64,000 nt of DNA, taken from NCBI RefSeq assembly GCF_025356155.1, contig NZ_JANXUQ010000273.1, forward strand, positions 1-64,000. The letters run 5' to 3'. This document shows, piece after piece, positions 53,244 through 60,493 of this stretch. Position numbers and translations under genes: made by a program. The DNA is from Rhodoferax sp. Lineage in GTDB: Bacteria; Pseudomonadota; Gammaproteobacteria; Burkholderiales; Burkholderiaceae_C. The stretch's first letter is position 1. Each line of letters opens with the position of its first letter. Under the pieces are notes generated by a model. The model searched no databases and had not been told where the DNA came from. It saw nothing but the letters and a program-made list of their open reading frames with translations.

Positions 53244-53323
53244 GTGACAAGTGTAGCCCGCTGGAGTATGGCCCCCGCGCTCCGCAACTATGCCGGGCCG
53301 TGGTCTCCCACAGCGGCTCCAGT

Positions 53324-53352
53324 TTGCCCGCCCAGGCTCAAAATGCTACAAT
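53324..53352 (+). promoter_or_regulatory. Sigma-70-type promoter of rpsT
   Basis: TTGCCC and TACAAT are separated by 17 bases, and the ATG lies 45 bases past the -10. Both hexamers are one or two bases from consensus, as expected for a ribosomal protein gene. Confidence 0.7.
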
Positions 53353-53397
53353 CGTGGGCTTTGCTGGCATCATCCTCAGACACAAGGAATACTTATT

Positions 53398-53697
53398 ATG
53401 GCATCTACTAAGCCGAAGAAAAAGAACCCGCGCCTGGCGTCGGGCCGTAAGCGCGTCCGCCAGGACGTCAAAATCAATGCAGCAAATACCTCTTTGCGTT
53501 CCAAATACCGCACCGCGGTGAAGAACGTTGAGAAGGCAGTTCTGGCCGGTGACAAGACCAAGGCCACCGAACTGTTTGCGAAGATGCAAGCCGTGGTTGA
53601 CACCGTGGCTGACAAGGGCATCTTCCACAAGAACAAGGCAGCACGCGACAAGAGCCGCTTGTCTACCAAGGTGAAAGCCTTGGCCCTCGCCGCCTAA
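53398..53697 (+). CDS. rpsT: 30S ribosomal protein S20
   Basis: S20 binds 16S rRNA in the small subunit. The 99-residue protein begins [20 protein letters not shown] after ATG 53398, is lysine/arginine-rich and all-helical, and ends with [15 protein letters not shown]. The track ORF from 53290 is too long. AAGGA lies thirteen bases before the ATG. A promoter precedes it and a terminator follows, so it is a single-gene unit. Confidence 0.97.
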   Translation: MASTKPKKKNPRLASGRKRVRQDVKINAANTSLRSKYRTAVKNVEKAVLAGDKTKATELFAKMQAVVDTVADKGIFHKNKAARDKSRLSTKVKALALAA

Positions 53698-53766
53698 TCA
53701 CTTAGGCACATCGCACGAATTCCTAACGGAATTCGCCGTTTGCACCGGGTGCGCTGCCAGCAAAGC

Positions 53767-53795
53767 AAAAAAGCCGTTCATTGAACGGCTTTTTT
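53767..53795 (+). terminator. Intrinsic terminator after rpsT
   Basis: AAAAAAGCCGTTCA and TGAACGGCTTTTTT form a perfect 14-pair palindrome with one central base, with T-runs in both directions. It can stop rpsT and also transcripts from the opposite strand. Confidence 0.92.
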
Positions 53796-53816
53796 GTTGC
53801 CCGCTTCGTTTCGCCG

Positions 53817-53907
53817 CCGGGCCGCCCCAAGGCGTGGACTTGGGGTTTTGCCAACGCGCGCCCTCGGGGGCAGAGAGCCACACGCTGTGGGCGAACGTGG
53901 GGGCTCT
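53817..53907 (-). repeat. Dispersed GC-rich repeat family B, copy 3
   Basis: Read on the minus strand the unit has GCCCCCACGTTCGCCCACAG, a middle GCCCCCGAGGGCG-like core, and GGGGCGGCCCGGCGG. It lies at the 3' end of the DUF3579 gene and touches its stop. Confidence 0.8.
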
Positions 53908-54220
53908 ATCCTCCAGGCTGGATCTCCGGCCGCATCTCGCTGACCTGCAATTCATTGTCCTTGGCAAAGTTCAAACAAAAATCCCAGGCCATGACATCGT
54001 ATTCGCGCAGGTCGCTGTGGACGATGACGCACTTGGTGTTGCCGATAGATGTGGGAACGCACCACGGCGAATAGCCCAAATGGCTGCCGGGTTGTGGTCC
54101 ACCAGGGCGAAATTGGCTCATGACGCCAGCCAGACGCTCCGCCCAATCGCTGGGCCTGAAGGTCTTGCCACTGCGGGTCACTCCCAGGATGAAGATTTCT
54201 TTAGAAGACGTGATGGGCAT
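53906..54220 (-). CDS. DUF3579 protein
   Basis: The 104-residue protein contains KEIFILGVTRSGKTFRPSDW and YSPWCVPTSIGNTKCVIV, the pattern of the Betaproteobacterial DUF3579 family. Function is unknown. It sits upstream of, and divergent from, argD, a common neighbour in this order. Its C-terminal residues run into repeat B, so the end may be shifted relative to relatives. Confidence 0.85.
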   Translation of the reverse strand: MPITSSKEIFILGVTRSGKTFRPSDWAERLAGVMSQFRPGGPQPGSHLGYSPWCVPTSIGNTKCVIVHSDLREYDVMAWDFCLNFAKDNELQVSEMRPEIQPGG

Positions 54221-54457
54221 GGTGATGTCGGCAACAGGTTTGCGACACGCAAAAGTCTGTAGCGACGCATTCCGATTTTATCTGAGGCGAGGCTACACAT
54301 TGCTGACACACGCTGCAAATAACGTGCCTGCGTCACATCACACTGATGCCAAACTGTCAAACAACGGCTGCAGTGCAGCGCCTAGAATCCGTTTTCAGCA
54401 GCCCAAGCCAACCTCGCGTTGGGCTGAATTGTTTAACGTTGACCCTGGAGTTTTCAC

Positions 54458-55669
54458 ATGACCGCTGCTGCACCCGCCCCGCCCTCTTCACCCCACGTGA
54501 TGAACACCTACGGCCGTCTGCCCATCGCGCTGTCGCATGGCCAGGGCTGCCGCGTGTGGGATGTGAATGGCCGCGAATACCTGGACGCGTTGGGTGGCAT
54601 TGCCGTCAACACGCTGGGCCACAACCACCCCAAACTGGTCGCCGCTTTGCAAGACCAGGTTACTAAGCTGATCCACACTTCCAATTATTACCACATACCG
54701 CTGCAAGAAGAGCTGGCCAGCTTGCTGGTCGAACGCTCCGGCATGAGCAATGTGTTCTTCTGCTCCACCGGTCTGGAAGCCAATGAATGCGCGCTGAAGC
54801 TGGCACGCAAATTTGGTCACGACAAGGGTATCGAGCGCCCAGAAATCGTCGTCTACGAGAAGGCCTTCCACGGCCGGTCGATTGCCACACTCAGCGCCAC
54901 CGCCAACCCCAAGGTGCAAGCCGGTTTTGGCCCGTTGGTGGAAGGCTTTATTCGCGTACCCATCAACAGCGTCGAACAGCTCAAGGCCGCCACGGCCGAC
55001 AACCCTAATGTCGTGGCCGTGTTTTTCGAAGCCATCCAGGGCGAAGGCGGCATCAATGAAATGCACATGGACTACCTGCGCGATGTGCGCGCCCTGTGCG
55101 ACGAGCGCGACTGGCTGCTGATGATCGACGAAGTGCAATGCGGCATGGGTCGCACCGGCAAATGGTTTGCCCACCAGTGGGCTGGCATCAAGCCCGATGT
55201 CATGCCGCTGGCCAAAGGCCTGGGCTCTGGCGTGCCGGTCGGCGCCGTGGTGGTGGGCCCCAAGGCGGCGACCATCTTTTCCCCTGGCAACCACGGCAGC
55301 ACGTTTGGTGGCAATCCTCTGGCCATGCGCGCCGGTGTCACCACCATCCGCACGATGGAGGAAGAAAACCTGCTGGCCAATGCCGCGGCGGTCGGCGAAC
55401 ACCTGAAGGCCGCGCTCAAGAAGGGCTTGGCGTCCGAGTTGGCTAGCGGCGCCGTCAAGGAGATCCGCGGCCACGGGCTGATGCTGGGCATCGACCTGTC
55501 CAAACCCTGCGGCGTGTTGACGCAGCGCGCGGTCGATGCGGGCCTCTTGATCAGCGTCACCGCAGACACCGTGGTGCGCCTGGTGCCGTCGCTGATATTG
55601 ACCACCGCTGAGGCCGACCAAATCGCGGCTATCCTGTGCCCCCTGATCTCCGCTTTGTCGAAAGAATAA
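54458..55669 (+). CDS. argD: Acetylornithine aminotransferase
   Basis: ArgD moves an amino group from glutamate to N-acetylglutamate semialdehyde in arginine synthesis, and may also act on succinyldiaminopimelate. The 403-residue PLP enzyme has FFCSTGLEANECALKLARKF near residue 90, the pre-lysine block LLMIDEVQCGMGRTGKWFAH near 220, and the PLP lysine in VMPLAKGLGSGVPVGAVVV near 252. A GGAG precedes the ATG. argF follows after five bases, one operon. Confidence 0.96.
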   Translation: MTAAAPAPPSSPHVMNTYGRLPIALSHGQGCRVWDVNGREYLDALGGIAVNTLGHNHPKLVAALQDQVTKLIHTSNYYHIPLQEELASLLVERSGMSNVFFCSTGLEANECALKLARKFGHDKGIERPEIVVYEKAFHGRSIATLSATANPKVQAGFGPLVEGFIRVPINSVEQLKAATADNPNVVAVFFEAIQGEGGINEMHMDYLRDVRALCDERDWLLMIDEVQCGMGRTGKWFAHQWAGIKPDVMPLAKGLGSGVPVGAVVVGPKAATIFSPGNHGSTFGGNPLAMRAGVTTIRTMEEENLLANAAAVGEHLKAALKKGLASELASGAVKEIRGHGLMLGIDLSKPCGVLTQRAVDAGLLISVTADTVVRLVPSLILTTAEADQIAAILCPLISALSKE

Positions 55670-55674
55670 ACGCC

Positions 55675-56646
55675 ATGAATCCGCTCAACGGCATCCCCAG
55701 TACGGTACCCAAAGGTGCGCCGCCGGTGCGGCACTTTTTGCAGTTCACCGATTTCACCAACGAAGAAATCCACTACCTACTGGACCGCGCGGCCTTCATC
55801 AAGCACAAGTTCAAGACCTTTGTGCGCCACCACTCGCTGGTGGACCGCACGCTGGCGATGATTTTCGAGAAAGCGTCCACCCGCACGCGCGTGAGCTTTG
55901 AAGCCGGTATGTACCAACTGGGCGGCAGCGTGGTGCACCTGACCACGGGCGACAGCCAATTGGGCCGCGCCGAGCCAATTGAAGACAGTGCCAAGGTCAT
56001 CAGCCGAATGACCGACATCGTGATGATCCGCACGTTCGAGCAAACCAAGCTGGAGAGCTTCGCTGCGCATTCGCGTGTGCCCGTTATCAATGGCCTGACC
56101 AATGAGTTCCACCCCTGCCAGATCCTGGCGGACATCTTCACCTACATCGAGCACCGCGGGCTGATTGGTGGCAAGACTGTGGTCTGGGTGGGCGATGGCA
56201 ACAACATGGCCAACACCTGGTTGCAGGCCGCCGCTGTTCTGGGCTTTCACTTGCGCGTGAGCACACCGCGCGGCTATGAAGTCGATGAGAAAGTGGCCGT
56301 TACCCCTCATGGAATGGGCGCAGGCAGCTACAAAACTTATAGCGACCCGGTAGAAGCCTGCAAAGGCGCCGACCTGATCACCACCGATGTATGGACCAGC
56401 ATGGGCTTTGAGGCCGAGAATGAAACCCGTCGCAAGGCCTTTGCCGCCTGGTGCGTCAACGCCGAGATGATGGCCGCCGCCAAACCCGATGCCTTGTTCA
56501 TGCACTGCCTGCCCGCCCACCGCGGTGAAGAAGTCGCCGCCGACGTCATAGACGGTCCACAATCGGTCGTGTGGGACGAGGCAGAAAACCGCATGCACGT
56601 GCAAAAAGCACTGATGGAATACCTGCTCTTGGGCCGCCAGGATTGA
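55675..56646 (+). CDS. argF: Ornithine carbamoyltransferase
   Basis: ArgF makes citrulline from ornithine and carbamoyl phosphate. The 323-residue enzyme has the carbamoyl-phosphate motif KASTRTRVSFEAGMYQLGG near residue 62, FHPCQILADI near 146, and HCLPAHRGEEVAADV near 278. The start is ATG 55675, MNPLNGIPSTVPKGAP; the track start at 55636 overlaps argD. It forms an operon with argD. Confidence 0.97.
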   Translation: MNPLNGIPSTVPKGAPPVRHFLQFTDFTNEEIHYLLDRAAFIKHKFKTFVRHHSLVDRTLAMIFEKASTRTRVSFEAGMYQLGGSVVHLTTGDSQLGRAEPIEDSAKVISRMTDIVMIRTFEQTKLESFAAHSRVPVINGLTNEFHPCQILADIFTYIEHRGLIGGKTVVWVGDGNNMANTWLQAAAVLGFHLRVSTPRGYEVDEKVAVTPHGMGAGSYKTYSDPVEACKGADLITTDVWTSMGFEAENETRRKAFAAWCVNAEMMAAAKPDALFMHCLPAHRGEEVAADVIDGPQSVVWDEAENRMHVQKALMEYLLLGRQD

Positions 56647-56670
56647 ATTGGTAACCGCAGGAGAAGGCGT

Positions 56671-56868
56671 ATGGCAAAGATACCCAAAGACGACGAGCCC
56701 AAAGTCTGGGTGACCGTCGCCAAACTGGTCGTTGGGTTAACGGTGATGATTGGTGGCGTGGGCCTTGCGCTGTGGTACGCCAAGGACATGGACAACGGCT
56801 CGCCCACCGCGCCAGCGGGCGATTCATGGGGCATATCCAAAGACTCGCCCGTGCGGATGAAGCGATAG
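56671..56868 (+). CDS. Small single-helix membrane protein
   Basis: The 65-residue product has one hydrophobic segment (TVAKLVVGLTVMIGGVGLAL) and a polar tail. AGGAG lies seven bases before the ATG, which supports translation. It follows argF by 24 bases. I do not recognise a family. Confidence 0.65.
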   Translation: MAKIPKDDEPKVWVTVAKLVVGLTVMIGGVGLALWYAKDMDNGSPTAPAGDSWGISKDSPVRMKR

Positions 56869-56889
56869 CGGTTGAGGCAAGCAACTCGC

Positions 56890-56945
56890 CGCAGGGCCGC
56901 CCCAACGCGAGTTAGCCCCCTCGGGGGGGGGAGCGACCCGCGCAG
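56890..56945 (-). repeat. Dispersed GC-rich repeat family B, copy 4 (partial)
   Basis: GCGGGTCGCTCCCCCCCCCG opens the minus-strand reading, then AGGGGGCTAACTCGCG and GGGGCGGCCC. It fills most of the gap between two convergent genes and may act as a hairpin there. Confidence 0.75.
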
Positions 56946-57938
56946 CTATTCGTTGCGGATCCCCTGCCGCGCAATCACGCCTGACAGCAGAGCAGCATCC
57001 TGGCGCATGCGGTTAGCCAGCCCCTCGGGTGATGAACCCACCACCTGCCAGCCTTGGGCAAACAGACGCTGACGCATCTCGGGGTTGCGAGCGATCTCGC
57101 TGACCAAGGCCGCCAGTCGGTGAACCACTGCGGATGGTGTTGCAATGGGCACGGCGACTGCATTCCACACTTCCAGATCACAGCCCTTGATACCCAACTC
57201 CGCCAGGCAGGGCAGCTCGGGCACCAGCGTGCTGCGCCCGGCCGATGTGACGGCAATGGCTTTCAAGCGCCCCGCCCGCACCTGTGGCATGGCAATGCCC
57301 GGCGGCAGCAGCGCCAGTTGAATCTGTCCGCCCATCATCGCGTTCATAACCTGGGGGTTGCCGGGGTATGGCACATGCACCGGGCCAAGGCCCGTCTGGG
57401 CCTTCAACAACTCCATGCCCAGATGTGCCACCGTACCCTGCCCCGGCGTGCCATAGCTCCAGGTGTTGCCGGCCTGCAGGCCGGTCTTGACGAAATCCTG
57501 GGCCGTGCCCCCGTAGCTGGCCGGCACCGTCAGCACCAGCGGCGCGGTGGCCACCAGCGACACCGGCGCCAGATCCTTCAGCGGATCGTACGGCGTCTTG
57601 GGGTTGAGCAGTTTGGCAATGGTGAGGTTGCCATTGATCATCAACCCCACCGTGTGGCCGTCCGTCGCCTTGGCCACCATGTCGGCCGCAATATTGCCGC
57701 TGGCGCCGGGCCGGTTGTCCACCACCACCGGTTGCCCCAGCGCCTTGGACAGCGGCTCTGCCATCGCACGGGCGGTCAGATCCGGGCTGGAGCCGCCGGG
57801 GAATCCCACCACCAGGCGGATGGGTTTGTTGGGCCAGGCGGTTGCTGCTGCAGCGCTGGTTTGCGCTGTGGCCAGCCGCCAGGGCATGGCTGCACTTGCC
57901 GCCGCCCAGCCACCCAGTGCCAAAAATTGGCGTCGCAT
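56946..57938 (-). CDS. Bug-type tripartite tricarboxylate receptor (TctC family)
   Basis: This periplasmic solute-binding protein has a Tat-like signal RRQFLALGGWAAASAAM and the family opening WPNKPIRLVVGFPGGSSPDL. VVDNRPGASGNIAADMVAKA is the conserved ligand-binding block near residue 80. ATG 57938 is chosen because AAGGA lies at proper spacing; the ATG at 57947 lies too near it. Bug genes are very numerous in Burkholderiales. No TctAB transporter genes are near; the next gene upstream is an FAD monooxygenase, so an aromatic or carboxylate ligand is possible. Confidence 0.92.
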   Translation of the reverse strand: MRRQFLALGGWAAASAAMPWRLATAQTSAAAATAWPNKPIRLVVGFPGGSSPDLTARAMAEPLSKALGQPVVVDNRPGASGNIAADMVAKATDGHTVGLMINGNLTIAKLLNPKTPYDPLKDLAPVSLVATAPLVLTVPASYGGTAQDFVKTGLQAGNTWSYGTPGQGTVAHLGMELLKAQTGLGPVHVPYPGNPQVMNAMMGGQIQLALLPPGIAMPQVRAGRLKAIAVTSAGRSTLVPELPCLAELGIKGCDLEVWNAVAVPIATPSAVVHRLAALVSEIARNPEMRQRLFAQGWQVVGSSPEGLANRMRQDAALLSGVIARQGIRNE

Positions 57939-57978
57939 GGTTCGCATTCCTTCTAATTTCTAGAAAAACTGATTTTGA

Positions 57979-59172
57979 CTAACCGCCACGGTATAGCCAG
58001 GGCGCGTCCAGTATCCGCTCACCCAGCACGCGCATAGACAGGTCACGCCCCCAGCGCACCAGTCCCGTGGCATGAAAAATTTGTCCGTTTCGAACCGACC
58101 GCGCCTGCACACGTGCGTTGCGCTGCCAGCGCTGCTGCGCATAGCGCTGCAGCCGTTCCGCCATGGACTGTTGTGGCCCGGACAACACGGCTTGCAAACA
58201 GGCCGCGTCTTCTATCGCCATACCGGCGCCCTGCGCCATATAGGGTCGCATGGGGTGTGCCGCATCGCCCAGCAAGGCCACGCGGCCTTGGGCCTGTTCG
58301 TGCGCACCCGCCATGGGTGGGCGGTCGCACAGCGCCCACAGGCGCCAGGTCTGGATGGCGGCAACGAGGTCTTGCAGCGCTGGGCAGGTGCTGCCCATGG
58401 CGGCTTGCAAATCGCGGGCATGGGTGGCGTGGTCCCAGTCCTGCACATTCCCCCCGCCGACCACCGCGCCTTCGACAATCGCCACCACGTTGAGGTAGTC
58501 GCCACCGCGCACCGGGTACTGCACCACATGCAGCCTGGCGCCCAGCCAGACGGTAATCTCTTGGCTACGCAAGGCTGCGGGCAGATCGGCTTGCCTGACC
58601 AGCGCGCGGTAGGCCAGGTGGCCGGTCACACGCGGCGCAGAGTCCTGCAGCAACAGTTGCTGGCGCACGCTGCTCCACAAACCATCAGCCCCCACCAGCG
58701 CCCCGCCCTCCAATTGCAAACCTGCATCCGTGTGCAGGTGGACCACGCTGCCGGTGTCGACAAAAGACACCAGACGCTGGCCCGCATGCAATGCGGTGCT
58801 GCCCTGCTGCACCAGGGCGCAGAGCAACATGCGGTGCAGGTCAGCTCGGTGGATGGTGGTATAGGGCGCGCCATAGAGCGCGCGTGTGCGCTCGCCCAGG
58901 CGCAGACAGCCCAGCGCCGCGCTACTGGTGGCCGAGCGCACCCGCAACACATCGGGGAAGGCGGCCACCTGCTTCAGCGACTGCTCCAGCCCCCAGCCCT
59001 GCAACAAGCGCACCACGTTGGGCCCCATCTGAATGCCTGCCCCCACTTCGTCAAACGACTGCGCGCGCTCCACCAGTTGCACCGGCCAACCCGCGCGCGA
59101 ACAGGCCAGCGCAGCCGCCAGCCCGCCTATGCCGCCGCCGGCGATGAGGATCTGTTTGTCGTCTTCTTCCAT
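57979..59172 (-). CDS. FAD-dependent aromatic monooxygenase (salicylate hydroxylase-like)
   Basis: The 397-residue flavoprotein has the Rossmann fingerprint QILIAGGGIGGLAAALACSR, the middle DG motif GALVGADGLWSSVRQQLLL, and the GD motif RVALLGDAAHPMRPYMAQGA near residue 300. This is the class A hydroxylase pattern. Length and spacing match salicylate or 6-hydroxynicotinate 3-monooxygenases. The start is ATG 59172, since the FAD motif starts soon after; the track start at 59292 is too long. It lies next to a Bug receptor. Confidence 0.9.
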   Translation of the reverse strand: MEEDDKQILIAGGGIGGLAAALACSRAGWPVQLVERAQSFDEVGAGIQMGPNVVRLLQGWGLEQSLKQVAAFPDVLRVRSATSSAALGCLRLGERTRALYGAPYTTIHRADLHRMLLCALVQQGSTALHAGQRLVSFVDTGSVVHLHTDAGLQLEGGALVGADGLWSSVRQQLLLQDSAPRVTGHLAYRALVRQADLPAALRSQEITVWLGARLHVVQYPVRGGDYLNVVAIVEGAVVGGGNVQDWDHATHARDLQAAMGSTCPALQDLVAAIQTWRLWALCDRPPMAGAHEQAQGRVALLGDAAHPMRPYMAQGAGMAIEDAACLQAVLSGPQQSMAERLQRYAQQRWQRNARVQARSVRNGQIFHATGLVRWGRDLSMRVLGERILDAPWLYRGG

Positions 59173-59242
59173 GCTTGTATTGTCATCGTTGTGGTCCGCA
59201 TAAAGCGCTGGGCTATAGTTCGGGCGAAATGAAAGCCATCCC

Positions 59243-59611
59243 ATGAGTTTCGCAAAGACAACGCCCATTCTTCGCATCTTCGATGAGGCCAAAGCAAAAG
59301 ACTTCTACGTCGCGTTTCTGGGCTTCAAGCTTGATTGGGAACATCGTTTTAAAGCTGGCATGCCGCTGTACATGCAGGTATCCAAAGATGCTTGCGTCGT
59401 CCATCTCTCGGAGCACCATGGAGACTGCAGCCCGGGCGCTGCGATACGAATTGAAACCGATGAACTTGAGACATTTCAACAGCAACTGATTGAAAAGCAA
59501 TACAAGTACGCCCGCCCCGGCATACAAGAGACGCCTTGGGGCAGCAGAGAGATGGCAATCCACGACCCGTTCGGCAACCGCTTGGTTTTCACCAGTGCCA
59601 TCAGTACCTGA
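59243..59611 (+). CDS. VOC/glyoxalase-superfamily protein
   Basis: The 122-residue protein has the beta-alpha-beta fold opening TPILRIFDEAKAKDFYVAFL and the C-terminal EMAIHDPFGNRLVFT, typical of bleomycin-resistance/glyoxalase-like proteins. The metal-ligand pattern is not certain. It is divergent from the monooxygenase gene. Its substrate is unknown; a resistance role is only one option. Confidence 0.85.
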   Translation: MSFAKTTPILRIFDEAKAKDFYVAFLGFKLDWEHRFKAGMPLYMQVSKDACVVHLSEHHGDCSPGAAIRIETDELETFQQQLIEKQYKYARPGIQETPWGSREMAIHDPFGNRLVFTSAIST

Positions 59612-59626
59612 GCGAACCACCCAGGC

Positions 59627-60325
59627 TTGCACAGTGCCAACCAAAACCTCCCCGGCACTGTAGTGGGCCAGCGCCGCCCACTCAGCCAAGCCAGTGTGGG
59701 CCTGGTCGTTGCCGGCTTGCACCTGGCCGGCCTGATGCTGTGGTGGACTCTGGATCACGGCATGCGTTTGCCCCCGCGCGCCGCGCGGCTCCCATCCATC
59801 GCCGTATGGCTGCCTGCGCTTGCCAAGCCTGTCGACCAAGCGCCAAAACTGCCCAGCCGGCGTCAGCAACCCGCGCCCGATACCACTGCCAAGCCCCGTC
59901 CGCACGACGGTAGCAAACCAATTGACACCACTCCCACGGTAGATGCGACGCCGGTATCCGCTTCCAATGGCATATCCCTGCCAACTGAGGCCAGCGGGCC
60001 GATCGAGCCGCCAGTCCAAACCAAGCCCTCACTGAATCTGAGCCTGTCTGCGAAGGACGTTAAGTCGGCAGCACCCCGCAGCTTTGCAGAGCAGTCGCCC
60101 TTCCAGGGACGCAAACCCAAGACGGTGGAGCGGCAGATCGCCAACGCAGCCGCAGCGACAGGGCCGTGGACGGAGGAGCGCATGGACAACGACCACATCC
60201 GCTTTCGTCGGGGCAACACCTGCATCGTCATGGAGCGCCCGCGGGCTGCCGCCATTGACCCCATGAACGAGGCCGCTGGCCGCCTTCCGTGGCGGCGGTC
60301 CAGCGCAGAAGAGTGCAACGACTAG
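59627..60325 (+). CDS. Proline-rich single-helix membrane protein of unknown function
   Basis: No family is recognised for this product of up to 232 residues. There is one hydrophobic segment (ASVGLVVAGLHLAGLMLWWT, about residues 22-41), then a Pro/Ala/Thr-rich stretch (residues 60-140), and a charged C-terminal part with RMDNDHIRFRRGNTCIVMER. The topology is that of TonB-like or energy-transducing proteins, but no TonB domain is clear. The track start is TTG; GTG at 59663 is another. It lies 15 bases past the VOC gene. Confidence 0.55.
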   Translation: MHSANQNLPGTVVGQRRPLSQASVGLVVAGLHLAGLMLWWTLDHGMRLPPRAARLPSIAVWLPALAKPVDQAPKLPSRRQQPAPDTTAKPRPHDGSKPIDTTPTVDATPVSASNGISLPTEASGPIEPPVQTKPSLNLSLSAKDVKSAAPRSFAEQSPFQGRKPKTVERQIANAAAATGPWTEERMDNDHIRFRRGNTCIVMERPRAAAIDPMNEAAGRLPWRRSSAEECND

Positions 60326-60393
60326 GGATGACAACAAAAGCCCAATCAAAGCATCCCAAGCGAAGGCATGCACCTACCTCCTCTTCTCTCAGG

Positions 60394-60443
60394 TACTCCT
60401 GATTTTGTAGCACCAAAGTCATATTTTACGAGGGCTAGAGGCC
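60394..60443 (+). repeat. Dispersed repeat family A, copy 11
   Basis: The left part is diverged (ACTCCTGATTTTGTAGCACC), and the right part ATTTTACGAGGGCTAGAGGC matches the family fully. It is intergenic, between convergent genes. Confidence 0.8.
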
Positions 60444-60493
60444 TATTCTTCATATGCGACTCGCTGTAGAAACATCCGGCAACAGGCCGATAG

